The notes: generated by a model from the sequence alone, not told the origin. Positions 47,222 to 56,895 are shown, counted from the first letter of the stretch. The stretch is DNA of 64,000 nt from Sphingomonas sp. HF-S4 (GCF_032911445.1 NZ_JAWJEJ010000001.1:2852001-2916000), one strand, 5' to 3'. Numbers and translations: made by a program.

Positions 47222-48889
47222 ATGCCCTATGAGATCACGCGACGCGGTTTCGTCGCGTCGGGGGCGGCAGCGATGCTGTGCGGTCCGGCCTTTGCCGCTG
47301 CCGGCACGCTCGACGTCGCGCTGACCAACGCGCAGGTGTGGACGGGGAGCGGCATGTCCGATGCAGTCGGCATTTCCGGCAACCGCATCGCGGCGCTCGG
47401 CGCACGCGCGGTGCGTTCGGCGATGGGGCCGAAAACGCGGGTAATCGATTGCAAGGGCGCGTTCGTGATGCCCGCCTTCATCGATTGCCACACGCACTTC
47501 CTGCTCGGCTCGCCCAACCTCACCCAGCCCGATCTGCTCGAAGTCCGCTCGCGCGAAGAATGGGTCGACCGGATCGGCAAGGCGGTGCGCGAAGTGCCCA
47601 AGGGCCAGTGGCTTGCCGGCGGGCCGTGGGACGAGCAGCGCTTCGGCGGCCAGCTTCCACGCAAGGAGTGGGTCGACGCGGTCTCGGCGGACACGCCGAT
47701 CGCGATCCCCCGCACCGATCTCCATTCGCTGTTCCTCAATTCGGCAGCGCTCAAGCTCGCCGGGATCGATCGCAACACCCCAGACGTACCCGGCGGCGTG
47801 ATCGAGCGCGACGAGAAGGGCGAGCCGACCGGCGTGCTCAAGGACAATGCGCGGAACCGCGTGCTCGAGGTGATCCCGCCGCCCACCGAGGCAATGGTAG
47901 ACGCGTATATGCGCAGCGGCATCGACAATGCGCTGAGCAAGGGCGTCGCGCAGATCCACAATACCGAAATCGACTGGTCGGTGCAGGACGCGGCGCGCCG
48001 GCTGCGGCAAAAGGGCCCGACGGGCTTGCGCTTCTATTCCTTCGTCCCGCTTGCCGATTGGGCGCGGATGGCGGACTTGGTCAAGGCGGAAGGCAAGGGC
48101 GACGACTGGGTGCGCTGGGGCGGGCTCAAATGCGTGTCGGACGGCTCGCTCGGCGCGCGCACGGCGCGCTTCTACGCGCCCTATGTCGATGCGCACGACC
48201 AGCGCGGCGTATGGTCGGTTCCGGTCGAGGACATGAAGCGCTGGATTCCCGCCGCCGATGCCGCCGGGCTCCACCTCACCACCCATGCGATCGGCGACGA
48301 AGCCAATGACGTGGTGCTCGACATCTACCGGGATGCCGCGCAGCGCAACGGCCGGCGCGACCGGCGCTTCCGGATCGAGCATGCCCAGCATCTCGCGCCC
48401 GGCGCGTGGACGCGGATGGCGCAGCAGAAGATCATCGCTTCGGTCCAGCCCTATCACGCCGCCGATGACGGCCGCTGGGCGGTCAAGCGGATCGGCGAGG
48501 AGCGGCTGAAGCGCACCTACGCCTTCAACACCCTGCTCAAGGCCGGCGTGAAGACGTGCTTCGGATCGGACTGGCCGGTCGCGCCGATCGATCCGCTCAC
48601 CGGCATAGACGCCGCGGTCCAGCGTCACACGATCGACGGCGCCAACCCCAATGGCTGGCATCCCGAGCAGCGCATCTCGATCGAGCAGACGCTGACCGCC
48701 TATACGCAGACGGCAGCCTATGCGGGGTTCCAGGAAGACCGACTGGGGCGGATCGCGCCGGGTTATCTCGCCGACCTGGTAGTGCTCGACCGCAACCTGC
48801 TCACCGTGCCGGCCGACCAGTATCTCAAGACGAGCGTGCTGCGCACCTTCGTCGACGGCGTGGAGCGCTTCACGGGGCCAGCGGCCTGA
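47222..48889 (+). CDS. Exported YtcJ-like amidohydrolase
   Basis: 555 residues from the ATG at 47222, preceded by a strong AGGAGGT site. A twin-arginine type signal opens the protein (MPYEITRRGFVASGAAAML, cleavage near AFAAA). The metal-dependent hydrolase fold shows the HxH in FIDCHTHFLLGSP, a later His in HLTTHAIGDEAND, HAQHL, and the Asp in CFGSDWPVAPIDPL, as in the YtcJ/NfdA amidohydrolase group acting on N-acyl or formyl amides. The substrate is unknown. The decayed receptor upstream suggests it once formed an uptake-and-hydrolysis pair. Confidence 0.9.
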   Translation: MPYEITRRGFVASGAAAMLCGPAFAAAGTLDVALTNAQVWTGSGMSDAVGISGNRIAALGARAVRSAMGPKTRVIDCKGAFVMPAFIDCHTHFLLGSPNLTQPDLLEVRSREEWVDRIGKAVREVPKGQWLAGGPWDEQRFGGQLPRKEWVDAVSADTPIAIPRTDLHSLFLNSAALKLAGIDRNTPDVPGGVIERDEKGEPTGVLKDNARNRVLEVIPPPTEAMVDAYMRSGIDNALSKGVAQIHNTEIDWSVQDAARRLRQKGPTGLRFYSFVPLADWARMADLVKAEGKGDDWVRWGGLKCVSDGSLGARTARFYAPYVDAHDQRGVWSVPVEDMKRWIPAADAAGLHLTTHAIGDEANDVVLDIYRDAAQRNGRRDRRFRIEHAQHLAPGAWTRMAQQKIIASVQPYHAADDGRWAVKRIGEERLKRTYAFNTLLKAGVKTCFGSDWPVAPIDPLTGIDAAVQRHTIDGANPNGWHPEQRISIEQTLTAYTQTAAYAGFQEDRLGRIAPGYLADLVVLDRNLLTVPADQYLKTSVLRTFVDGVERFTGPAA

Positions 48890-49041
48890 TGGCGGCCAAG
48901 CTGAGCCGCCGCTCCGCGCTGGGCACGCTGCTGCTCGGTGACGCTGCCGATCCCGCAACCGCGACGATCCTGATCCGCGGCGCCTACGTCATCGACGGCA
49001 CTAGGCAGACGCTGATGCCGCGCCTCACCGATGCGCATTAG
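48889..49041 (+). pseudogene. Truncated N-terminus of a second amidohydrolase
   Basis: A 50-residue frame whose ATG overlaps the preceding stop (TGATG). It begins with a twin-arginine-like SRRSALGTLLLGDA, continues ATILIRGAYVIDGT (the usual first strands of an amidohydrolase) and jumps to LMPRLTDAH before a stop, where a normal enzyme would read LMPGLIDAHxH some 35 residues later. An internal deletion plus early stop is the simplest reading. It is probably non-functional. Confidence 0.65.
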
Positions 49042-49127
49042 ACAGGCCGCTTCCGCTCAAACGACCCGCAAAAGCGGACGTTATTCACGTCGAGATCTCG
49101 TCAGTATGAAATCAGCGCCACAGTAGA

Positions 49128-49160
49128 GCGAGGCCGCGGGTGTTACGGCCGCGGCCTCGC
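49128..49160. terminator. Hairpin between convergent amidohydrolase remnant and OB-fold gene
   Basis: A perfect 12-bp stem GCGAGGCCGCGG / CCGCGGCCTCGC (49128-49139 and 49149-49160) with a 9-base loop lies 5 bp after the stop of the leftward OB-fold gene. It can serve both strands; there is only a short T tail. Confidence 0.7.
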
Positions 49161-49164
49161 TTGC

Positions 49165-49767
49165 CTATCTCGCGGTACTGACGTTCGTTGCTTCGGGCGA
49201 AACCGCAACTGGGGGTGGAGGCGGCGCAGCCTGTGCGCTTGGGCGATCGTCGCAGCCGGCCGGTGCCGGCAGCGGCGGCGCAGCACGGTCGGACCGACTG
49301 ATCGGCGACGATTCATGCGGCGGACGGCCTGGCCCACCCGGTTCGCGGGGCCCGTGCGGCGGGGCGCCGGCGGGGCCTATCGCATTCACCCGACCATTTG
49401 CCCCGACCAGATAGGAAGCCCGAAACTGGCCGTCGTCATAGCGCCCCTGCGCTGTCACATCTTGCCCGGCCGCAAGGCCAAGATTCGAAGCGCGCCCGAC
49501 ATCGATCATCGTTTTACCGGTCTGGTCCTGGACCACGATACGGTCGCCAAACACGTCGATCACCTTGCCCTTGACCGTAACGACACCGCTGCCGCTTGAG
49601 AGCTTTCCGATCGGAGTAGCGTTAAGTGGCGCCATCTCGATCGGCGGGCGCATCAGCGAAACGGCGCCGGCGCCCCCCGCGGCGCCAAGCGCGAGCAGCA
49701 GTGCGGCGCCGGCGCCCAGCACGGGGCCACGCGAAAGGCGCGGGAACTTGTCCTTGAGAGTCGTCAT
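49165..49767 (-). CDS. Membrane-anchored OB-fold (DUF5666/YgiW-like) protein
   Basis: 200 residues. A basic start is followed by one membrane segment (residues 16-40), a small beta domain VVTVKGKVIDVFGDRIVVQD...TGKTMIDVG resembling the bacterial OB-fold proteins of the YgiW/DUF5666 type, and a long Pro/Ala/Ser-rich tail (PPHGPREPGGPGRPPHES). It diverges from a QseBC-like two-component system by about 107 bp; in enterobacteria an OB-fold gene (ygiW) precedes qseBC, so a shared role in stress sensing is possible. Function is not established. Confidence 0.7.
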   Translation of the reverse strand: MTTLKDKFPRLSRGPVLGAGAALLLALGAAGGAGAVSLMRPPIEMAPLNATPIGKLSSGSGVVTVKGKVIDVFGDRIVVQDQTGKTMIDVGRASNLGLAAGQDVTAQGRYDDGQFRASYLVGANGRVNAIGPAGAPPHGPREPGGPGRPPHESSPISRSDRAAPPLPAPAGCDDRPSAQAAPPPPPVAVSPEATNVSTAR

Positions 49768-49874
49768 CGTCAGTCTCCTTGTCGTTGATGACAGGGAGGT
49801 ACGACTCGCCGCCCCACGCCCCGCTGAACCCTGGCGTTCAGTTTGGGTTTAAGCTCGGGAGGTAGCCAAAGCGC

Positions 49875-50543
49875 ATGCGCATCCTGCTAGTCGAAGACGA
49901 TCCCGATCTGGGCCCCGCCATCGCCCGCGCGCTGCGGCAGGAGAATTGTGCCGTCGATCTGGCGGCGAACGGAATCGATGCCGGGCATCTTGGCGATACC
50001 GAGCATTATGACGCAGCCGTTCTCGACCTTGGCCTGCCGGGGAAGGACGGCTTTACCGTGCTGCGGGAGTGGCGCGAGGCCGGCCGCACACTGCCCGTGC
50101 TGGTGCTCACCGCGCGCGATGGCTGGTCCGACAAGGTCGCAGGGTTCAAGGCGGGTGCGGACGATTACTTGACCAAGCCGTTCCGGGTCGAGGAACTGAC
50201 GATGCGGTTGCGCGCGCTGGTCCGGCGGGCCGCGGGACATGCTGCCACGCGCATCACCTCCGGACCACTCGCCTTTGACGCGCAAACCGGGCAGTTCGAA
50301 CTGGACGGCCTGCCGCTTCGACTGACGGCGCTTGAGTGGCGCGTGCTTTCCGCACTGACCCTCGCCAAGGGCGTGGTGATCGAGCGGCTCGACCTGCTCG
50401 AGCGCGTCTATGAGGGCGATGCGGACACCGATTCCAACAGCCTGGAGGTCATCATAGGCCGGCTGCGCAAGAAGATCGGAGCCGAGTTGATCGAGACGGT
50501 GCGCGGGCGCGGATACCGGCTCTACGAGAGCGCCCCATCATGA
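49875..50543 (+). CDS. OmpR/PmrA-family response regulator
   Basis: 222 residues. The receiver domain has LLVEDDPDLG (acidic pocket), the phospho-Asp in AAVLDLGLPGKDGF and the Lys in DDYLTKPFRVEEL; the C-terminal winged helix ends in SLEVIIGRLRKKIGAELIETVRGRGYRLYE, typical of OmpR/PmrA/QseB regulators (quoted in part: IIGRLRKKIG, RGRGYRLYE). The gene overlaps the sensor kinase by 4 bp (ATGA), so the pair is coexpressed. The signal and regulon are unknown. Confidence 0.95.
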   Translation: MRILLVEDDPDLGPAIARALRQENCAVDLAANGIDAGHLGDTEHYDAAVLDLGLPGKDGFTVLREWREAGRTLPVLVLTARDGWSDKVAGFKAGADDYLTKPFRVEELTMRLRALVRRAAGHAATRITSGPLAFDAQTGQFELDGLPLRLTALEWRVLSALTLAKGVVIERLDLLERVYEGDADTDSNSLEVIIGRLRKKIGAELIETVRGRGYRLYESAPS

Positions 50544-51868
50544 GGCTGGCGCCACGATCGATCCAGGGACGAATGCTCGCCTTGTCGGCGACCGCGACGC
50601 TGGTTGCGCTGCTGCTGGCCGGTGTGATCGTGGCGGGAATTCTCGGGCGCGTGGTGACACAGGGCATCGACCGCCGCCTCGATGCCCAGCTCGCGCTGAT
50701 TGCTACGGCGGTCGGCAAGGACGGCACGCTGGACCGCACGCGCCTGCGCCAGGTGCAGGGCGCGCTCGATGCGGGGCCGGGATGGCGTTGGCGAGTCGAG
50801 GCGCCCGCCCTGGAGCTCGGATCCGAAGATTTTCCGCAAATCGAGGCTGGGCGGCCGGAGCACCTGACCGGTGCAGGGGGGCGTGGTCATGTACGGCCGA
50901 TCGAGGGGCTGAGCCGTGATGGCGATGCCGTGCACGGTCGCGCGCTGCGCCTGGAAACGCCTGGCGGGGCAGTGACGATATTCGCGACAGCGCCGCGGGA
51001 CATTATTGAGCGTCCGGTTCGCGACGCGCTGCTTCCGCTCTTGGGGATGCTGGCGACGATCGGCGCCCTGCTAGGCTTGGCGGCGTTGTCGCAGATCCGG
51101 CTTGGCCTTCGTCCCGTCCGCCGCTTGCGCGATGGGGTCGCTGCGGTCCGTGACGGGAGCATCGAGAGAGTCGATGAAGCACAGCCTGAAGAACTTCGCC
51201 CGCTTGCCGAGGAATTGAACGCGCTTGTCCGCGACAACGCCGCGGCTCTCGCATCCGCTCGTGCGTCCGCCGCCAATCTCGCGCATGCGCTCAAGACCCC
51301 GGTCGCGACGCTGGCTTTGGACCTGCGCGATGATCCGCGTGCGGCGCAGGTCGAGCGGATCGATACGACGATCCGGCACCATTTGTCTCGCGCCCGGCTG
51401 GATTCGTCCTCGATTAGAGCGGTGACTCGCGTGGCGCCGGCGCTGGAAGCATTGGTCCACACAATATCGCAGCTCCATGCGAGCCGAAATATTACGGTCG
51501 AAGTGGACTCAGCGCGCGATTATGCCGTTGCGATCGGCCCGTCCGATTTTGACGAGTTGCTCGGCAATCTGATCGACAATGCTGCGCGATACGCGCGCAC
51601 AGGCGTCGCAATCGAAGTTCAGCCCGACGGCCGAATGCTTCGGTTCGAAGTTTCCGACGATGGACCGGGGATTCCGGCCGCGGAACGCGACCGTGCGACC
51701 GCTCCGGGCGTCAGGCTGGACGAGCGTGGCGACGGCCATGGCTTCGGGCTTGCCATCGCGCGGGAACTCGCCGCACTTCATGGGGGCGCACTGAAGCTCG
51801 AGGAAGCCGCCCAAGGCGGCCTCGCTGCAACGGTTACGCTTCCCATGTCCAAGCGGACTATGCCGTGA
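50540..51868 (+). CDS. Sensor histidine kinase (QseC/PmrB-like)
   Basis: 442 residues. There are two membrane segments (about 13-35 and 155-178) around a periplasmic domain, then a HAMP linker, H-box ANLAHALKTPVATLALDLR, N-box ELLGNLIDNAARYA and G-boxes DDGPGIP and GHGFGLAIARELAALHGG. The kinase resembles the PhoQ/QseC group by its HALKTP phosphoacceptor. It partners the overlapping response regulator. No degradation is seen. Confidence 0.95.
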   Translation: MRLAPRSIQGRMLALSATATLVALLLAGVIVAGILGRVVTQGIDRRLDAQLALIATAVGKDGTLDRTRLRQVQGALDAGPGWRWRVEAPALELGSEDFPQIEAGRPEHLTGAGGRGHVRPIEGLSRDGDAVHGRALRLETPGGAVTIFATAPRDIIERPVRDALLPLLGMLATIGALLGLAALSQIRLGLRPVRRLRDGVAAVRDGSIERVDEAQPEELRPLAEELNALVRDNAAALASARASAANLAHALKTPVATLALDLRDDPRAAQVERIDTTIRHHLSRARLDSSSIRAVTRVAPALEALVHTISQLHASRNITVEVDSARDYAVAIGPSDFDELLGNLIDNAARYARTGVAIEVQPDGRMLRFEVSDDGPGIPAAERDRATAPGVRLDERGDGHGFGLAIARELAALHGGALKLEEAAQGGLAATVTLPMSKRTMP

Positions 51869-52071
51869 CACTTAGTGGCCATTTGGAACAAGTGACGGGC
51901 CGAAAGCTGACCGACAGCTTCAAAATTAGCCTGATCGCGAGCGGACTCTCGACCGGGGAGATGCCAAAACTACGAATGTTCAAAAGGTGTAGCGCCCGCG
52001 CACCATTCCGCTCGCCATATCTTCACAAATACAACATCTTGAGCTGGCTAGTAGGCATCGATCAATACTGA
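51865..52071 (+). CDS. Doubtful small open frame after the sensor kinase
   Basis: 68 residues from a GTG that overlaps the kinase stop (GTGA), which would allow coupled translation. The product (LSGHLEQVTGRKLTDSFKI...) has no recognisable motif and its codon use is less GC-biased than the neighbours. It may be spurious. The wider gap 51869-52320 otherwise shows no convincing gene on either strand; its lower GC suggests acquired or decayed DNA. Confidence 0.25.
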   Translation: MTLSGHLEQVTGRKLTDSFKISLIASGLSTGEMPKLRMFKRCSARAPFRSPYLHKYNILSWLVGIDQY

Positions 52072-52320
52072 CGGCGTCTGTCTGCGGCTGCGGGGAAAGC
52101 CCGGGTGAACCGAAATATGAGAATCTGCGCTCGCCGCGAGGGAAGCGCTCGGCAGCGCGCCACTGGAGTAGTTGAGGCCCCCCTGCTCCGCTCTTCGATG
52201 CGTCGGCATGGTCCATGCGCGACTTTGGCTCGTCGCAGACCGGACATTTAGGCGCCAGAGCGACGATCGGTTCGCCCTATGGTCGTCCCTCAATCTCAAG
52301 TGCCGGGAGCGGTGTCCAAG

Positions 52321-52830
52321 ATGCGCGTGATTGCATGGCTTGCAGCCTTGTCGCTGAGCTTCGTGTTTCCTGCGATTTCGGCAGCTCAAGGGAGCGAAAG
52401 AATGTCCGAGAGTTCGACGGCGGTTAACCGCGCAATGATCAAGCGTGCGTTCGACGATTGGTCCGCCGGGAAAGGCGACGTCTTCAGCCTACTCGCGGAA
52501 AACGCCACCTGGCGCATCATGGGTTCCGATCCGGAGATCGCCAAGACCTACCATTCGCGCGAGGCTTTGCTGGACGCTGCCGCCAAACCTCTCGCTGCCA
52601 GATTGAAAGGCCCCCTGAAGCCCACCGTCAGGCGCATATGGGCCGACGGTGACGAGGTCATCGTGTTCTGGGACGGGGAAGGCGATGTCTACGACGGGAC
52701 CAAGTACCGAAACACCTATCTGTGGATCATGACGGTCAAGGATCGGCGGGTCGTCGACGTGACGGCGTTCCTCGACATTCCATCGTTCAAGGCAGTGCTC
52801 GATCGTCCGCCCCCGCCACGTAAGCCGTAG
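52321..52830 (+). CDS. Exported SnoaL-like (NTF2-fold) protein
   Basis: 169 residues. A signal peptide ([23 protein letters not shown]) precedes a single NTF2-like domain: [70 protein letters not shown] (typical SnoaL-like order). Such folds act as small hydrolases or isomerases or as binding proteins, so the function is open. It reads towards the first molybdenum hydroxylase operon, 95 bp ahead of it, and could be linked to it. Confidence 0.78.
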   Translation: MRVIAWLAALSLSFVFPAISAAQGSERMSESSTAVNRAMIKRAFDDWSAGKGDVFSLLAENATWRIMGSDPEIAKTYHSREALLDAAAKPLAARLKGPLKPTVRRIWADGDEVIVFWDGEGDVYDGTKYRNTYLWIMTVKDRRVVDVTAFLDIPSFKAVLDRPPPPRKP

Positions 52831-52925
52831 AGATCGTCCGCCCCGGAGCGGACAGCGCCCGAAATGCCTGCCGCATTGGGCGCTCTGCGTTGATCGCATG
52901 CGCCCCAACTGAGAGTCACAATAGT

Positions 52926-53474
52926 ATGACCGATCGATGGATCGAAGCAGGAGCCACAGCAGACGTGAGGCTGACGATCAACGGGCAAGCGCTCGCGTTG
53001 AACGTCGATGGACGGACTAGCGTACTCGACGCGTTGCGCGAGCACCTGGGCCTAACCGGCACCAAGAAAGGGTGTGACCATGGTCAGTGCGGCGCGTGCA
53101 CGGTCTTGATCAACGGTCGCCGCATAAACAGCTGCCTGACGCTGGCTATCATGCACTCGGGTGATGACATAACCACGATCGAGGGGCTGGGGTTACCTGA
53201 GAACCTACATCCGCTGCAGTCGGAATTCATCGAGCACGACGGATTCCAGTGCGGATATTGCACCTCGGGGCAGATTTGCTCGGCGCTTGGCATGCTCGCG
53301 GAGGTCGACGCGGGCTGGCCCAGCCACGTAACCACGGCGATCGAGGAAAACCCTGCCCTGACCATATCGGAAATCCGCGAGCGTATGAGTGGGAACCTCT
53401 GCCGCTGCGCTGCCTACCCGGGGATCGTGGCGGCGATAGAAAGTTACGCCGCTACGTTGAAAGACGCGGCGTGA
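52926..53474 (+). CDS. paoA: Aldehyde oxidoreductase iron-sulfur subunit (PaoA-like)
   Basis: 182 residues from the ATG at 52926. It carries two [2Fe-2S] clusters: the plant-ferredoxin type in [17 protein letters not shown]...C ([15 protein letters not shown]) and the second in [12 protein letters not shown] with [12 protein letters not shown]. It passes electrons from the molybdenum site to FAD. PaoA of E. coli is exported; no Tat signal is visible here, so this complex is probably cytoplasmic. Its stop overlaps the next start (GTGA). Confidence 0.93.
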   Translation: MTDRWIEAGATADVRLTINGQALALNVDGRTSVLDALREHLGLTGTKKGCDHGQCGACTVLINGRRINSCLTLAIMHSGDDITTIEGLGLPENLHPLQSEFIEHDGFQCGYCTSGQICSALGMLAEVDAGWPSHVTTAIEENPALTISEIRERMSGNLCRCAAYPGIVAAIESYAATLKDAA

Positions 53475-54460
53475 CCCCATTCGACTACATTCGTCCCGCT
53501 ACGACCGAAGCCTCACTCGCTGCCGCGACCGAGCGGCCCGATACACGCTTCATCGCTGGCGGCACCAATTTGCTCGACCTGATGAAGCTTGGAATCGATC
53601 GGCCAAAGCGTCTGGTGGACATCAACGGACTCGAACTGCGAACTATCAGTCAAACCACGGAGGGCGGGCTGCGCATCGGCGCTCTCGTGCCGAATTCCGA
53701 TCTGGCGGCCCACCCTTTGGTACGATCGCGCTATCCTTTACTCTCGCGAGCAATCCTCGCCGGGGCGTCGGCGCAGCTGCGCAACAAGGCCACCACGGCA
53801 GGAAATCTGCTTCAGCGGACGCGGTGCTACTATTTCTACGACCCTGCCGCACCATGCAACAAGCGCGAACCGGGATCCGGGTGTTCCGCCATCGGCGGCT
53901 TCAACCGGATCATGGCCATACTTGGGACCTCCGACCAATGCATCGCGTCCCATCCCTCCGACATGGCAGTGGCAATGCGGGCGCTCGATGCAAGTGTCGA
54001 AAGCATCGAGCATTCCGGCGCTCGAAAGTCCCGGACCCTGGAAGAGCTGTACCGGCTGCCAGGAGACACGCCGCACATCGACACAAACCTCGAAGCGGGC
54101 GAACTTATTACCCATATGCTACTTCCGCCGCCAGCAACTGGCGAACACCGCTATGTGAAGGTGCGCGACCGCGCCTCCTACGCGTTTGCTCTCGTCTCGA
54201 TAGCCACGATCGTCGCCGTGGAGAATGGACGCATCGCGAGCGCCTCGCTGGCCTTCGGCGGGATCGGAACCATGCCATGGCGCGATCGAGAGGCGGAAGC
54301 CGCGCTTCGGGGCGAACCTCCGAGCGGCACGCTATTCGCTCACGTCGCGGACCTTGTGCTGCGCAATGCGGAAGGGCGCGGCGGCAACGACTTCAAGATT
54401 TCACTCCTGCGACGGACGCTGACCGCAACCCTTGAGGAGATTACGGGAGGTGCGGCATGA
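53471..54460 (+). CDS. paoB: Aldehyde oxidoreductase FAD subunit (PaoB-like, with 4Fe-4S signature)
   Basis: 329 residues from a GTG at 53471 that overlaps the paoA stop; the open frame extending further upstream is an artefact of the paoA region. The FAD-binding motif is [15 protein letters not shown]. Cys residues in [32 protein letters not shown] and [15 protein letters not shown] match the extra [4Fe-4S] cluster known from E. coli PaoB. The C-terminal CO dehydrogenase flavoprotein domain is intact. It overlaps paoC by 4 bp. Confidence 0.93.
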   Translation: MTPFDYIRPATTEASLAAATERPDTRFIAGGTNLLDLMKLGIDRPKRLVDINGLELRTISQTTEGGLRIGALVPNSDLAAHPLVRSRYPLLSRAILAGASAQLRNKATTAGNLLQRTRCYYFYDPAAPCNKREPGSGCSAIGGFNRIMAILGTSDQCIASHPSDMAVAMRALDASVESIEHSGARKSRTLEELYRLPGDTPHIDTNLEAGELITHMLLPPPATGEHRYVKVRDRASYAFALVSIATIVAVENGRIASASLAFGGIGTMPWRDREAEAALRGEPPSGTLFAHVADLVLRNAEGRGGNDFKISLLRRTLTATLEEITGGAA

Positions 54461-56697
54461 CCGACGGGCGAACCGAGGCGACGGCAAGCGTCGTCATGGA
54501 TGGCACGTTCGAGAGCAGCCTGCTCGACGTCGTGCCCACCCCCGTCGTCGGAAGCGCCGTCCGCCGGATAGACGGTCCACTCAAGGTCACGGGACGCGCC
54601 AAATACGCGGCCGAGCACCACGTGGACGGACTTTTGCACGGCGCGTTCGTTCGCGCGCCATTCGGGCGTGGCCGGGTGACCGGGCTGCGGACCGAGACCG
54701 CTTGCGCGATGCCCGGCGTTCTCGCCTTGATCGACGATGAGCGGCTGATCCGAAACGGGGGCGATTTCGGCGGCGACGCTGCCCCGCCACAGGGCGTCCG
54801 CGACGTCGTATATTTCGGGCAACCGATTGCAGTCGCGGTCGCGGAGACGTTCGAGGCGGCCAGGGCGGCAGCGGCTGCCGTCCAGGTCGAGTACGAACTC
54901 GAAGAGGGGATCTTCGATTTCGATAACGCGCTCGACCAAGCGCAGCCGCCGACCGACGACATTTTCGGACTATTCCAGATCCATAGCGAGCAAGGCGACG
55001 TCGACAAGGCGATGGCGGAAGCCTACGCCTGGGTAGACGAGGTCTGGACGACGCCCAGCCAAGCGCATGCGGCGATGGAACCGCACGCAGCGATCGCGCA
55101 GTGGCGGGACGGGCACCTCACCATAAACGGAAGCTGCCAATCTCCGATCCTGGCGCGCAACCAGCTCGCCACCGCCCTCGCGATCGAGCCTGGCAAGGTG
55201 CGAATCCAGTCGCCGTTCGTCGGCGGGGGCTTCGGCGGCAAGCTTGGCCTCATGCCGGAGATCGTTGCCGCCGCGGTGGCGTCCGAAGTGACTGGGCGGC
55301 CGGTCAAGGTGACCCTGTCGCGGCAGCAGGTTTTCGAGACGACCGGCCGTCGGCCGGCGACACGACAGCGCCTGCGCCTGGCCGCGAACGGCTCCGGTTG
55401 CCTCACCGCGATCTCTCACGAGACGACCACCGACCAATTGGCAGGCGAGATTTTCTTCGAACCCGCCGGCATCGCCACCCATTCCCTCTACGCCGGCGAC
55501 AATCGTATGGTCGATCATAAGGTTGTCCGAGTGAACAAGCTGCTCGGGGTGTCGATGCGTGCGCCGGGGGAGGCGGTTGGGCTGCTCGCCCTCGAATGCG
55601 CGATGGATGAGCTCGCCGAGAAGCTGCAGCTCGATCCGGTGGAACTCAGACTACGCAACGATCCGCAAGTGCACCCCGAGAGCGGCCACCCGTTCTCGAC
55701 CAGGGCGTTGACCGAATGCCTTCGCCTCGGCGCGGAACGCTTCGGCTGGAAGAACCGGACTCTGGTACCGGGCTCCCTTCGCGAGGGCGCGTGGCTAATC
55801 GGGTGCGGGATGGCGTCCGCCAGCCGCGGCAATCTGTTCGGACCGAGTGCCGCCAGAGTTCGGATCGGTGCCGACGGTCGCGTCGTCATCGAAACCGAGA
55901 TGACCGATATCGGAACCGGCACGTACACCGTGCTGGCTCAAATCGCGTCGGACCTGCTCGGCGTGCCGATTGGGAACGTCGATGTGCGGCTCGGAGATAC
56001 CGACAGCCCCGCCAGCGCGGGCTCCGGTGGCAGCTGGGGCGCAGCGACCAGTGGATCAGCGGTGTACGCAGCATGCCAGAAGCTCCGTACCATGCTCGCC
56101 AACGCAGCAGGGATCGCGATCGAAAAAGCGACATTCAGCGATGGCTGCCTTACGGCGGACGGCGTCCAGCGTCAGATCCGCGACCTGGCCGGCGACGGGA
56201 TGAGCGTCGATGGATCCGCCGCCCCCGGCGAGGGCAACAAGGCCTACGACCAGTGTTCGTATGGTGCGCACTTCTGCGAGGTGCGCGTCAATGCCACGAC
56301 TGGCGAGATTCGCGTGAGCCGCTGGAACAGCGTGTTCGCGGCCGGTCGCATCTTGAACATGAGGACTGCGACCTCACAGGCTATTGGGGGGATCGTATTC
56401 GGCATCGGCGGAGCGATGACGGAGGAAATGGTGCACGATCCGCGCACCGGAAAGGTCGTCAACCGCGATCTGGGAGAATACCATGTCCCCGTTCATGCGG
56501 ACATCCCCGAGATCGACGTGCTATTTCTCGAAGAACGCGACACCGTCGCGAACCCGCTCAACGTGAAGGGCGTGGGGGAGCTTGGTGTCTGCGGAGCCGG
56601 CGCGGCATTCGCCAACGCCATCTATAATGCCACCGGCGTCCGTGTCCGGGAGTTCCCAATCACGCTGGACAAACTCTTGCCGGGCCTGAAGCCGTGA
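54457..56697 (+). CDS. paoC: Aldehyde oxidoreductase molybdenum-binding subunit (PaoC-like)
   Basis: 746 residues, full length. This is the catalytic subunit of a xanthine oxidase-family enzyme that oxidises aldehydes to acids. The start shows GSAVRRIDGPLKVTGRAKYAAEH; the cofactor-binding glycine loop is PFVGGGFGGKLG, and the catalytic Glu lies in GVGELGVCGAGAAFANAIYNATG near the end. A PaoD/XdhC-type chaperone gene follows at 57005, which is consistent with a molybdopterin cytosine dinucleotide enzyme. The substrate is unknown. Confidence 0.93.
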   Translation: MTDGRTEATASVVMDGTFESSLLDVVPTPVVGSAVRRIDGPLKVTGRAKYAAEHHVDGLLHGAFVRAPFGRGRVTGLRTETACAMPGVLALIDDERLIRNGGDFGGDAAPPQGVRDVVYFGQPIAVAVAETFEAARAAAAAVQVEYELEEGIFDFDNALDQAQPPTDDIFGLFQIHSEQGDVDKAMAEAYAWVDEVWTTPSQAHAAMEPHAAIAQWRDGHLTINGSCQSPILARNQLATALAIEPGKVRIQSPFVGGGFGGKLGLMPEIVAAAVASEVTGRPVKVTLSRQQVFETTGRRPATRQRLRLAANGSGCLTAISHETTTDQLAGEIFFEPAGIATHSLYAGDNRMVDHKVVRVNKLLGVSMRAPGEAVGLLALECAMDELAEKLQLDPVELRLRNDPQVHPESGHPFSTRALTECLRLGAERFGWKNRTLVPGSLREGAWLIGCGMASASRGNLFGPSAARVRIGADGRVVIETEMTDIGTGTYTVLAQIASDLLGVPIGNVDVRLGDTDSPASAGSGGSWGAATSGSAVYAACQKLRTMLANAAGIAIEKATFSDGCLTADGVQRQIRDLAGDGMSVDGSAAPGEGNKAYDQCSYGAHFCEVRVNATTGEIRVSRWNSVFAAGRILNMRTATSQAIGGIVFGIGGAMTEEMVHDPRTGKVVNRDLGEYHVPVHADIPEIDVLFLEERDTVANPLNVKGVGELGVCGAGAAFANAIYNATGVRVREFPITLDKLLPGLKP

Positions 56698-56790
56698 AAG
56701 GGATCAGCGTCCCTACCCTTCGCCTCAGGCAAGCAGTAGGGCCATCGCAAACAAGCCTTTTGTCGGTTGCCAGCGCAGGGCTTGATCGCC

Positions 56791-56895
56791 ATGACCGGCG
56801 TCGCTGCCGCCATCGTGAATGCTCTGGGCCGGCGGTTCAGAAACCTGCCAGTCCGCCTCGGGGACATGTTCGCCGAAGCACTCGGCACTTTATGA
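56791..56895 (+). pseudogene. C-terminal remnant of another molybdenum hydroxylase large subunit
   Basis: Within the 307-bp gap after paoC, the frame ending at TGA 56893-56895 reads TGVAAAIVNALGRRFRNLP and VRLGDMFAEAL, which resembles the last 30 residues of a molybdenum-binding subunit (compare FANAIYNATGVRVREFPITLDKLLP at the paoC end). Nothing upstream continues the protein, so it is a leftover tail of a third enzyme. The rest of the gap (56698-56790, 56896-57004) shows no gene. Confidence 0.6.

Noticed and set aside
53249..53470. N-terminal extension of the first FAD subunit into paoA
   Set aside because: The extension is paoA read in another frame. The GTG at 53471 overlaps the paoA stop and begins the normal family N-terminus.
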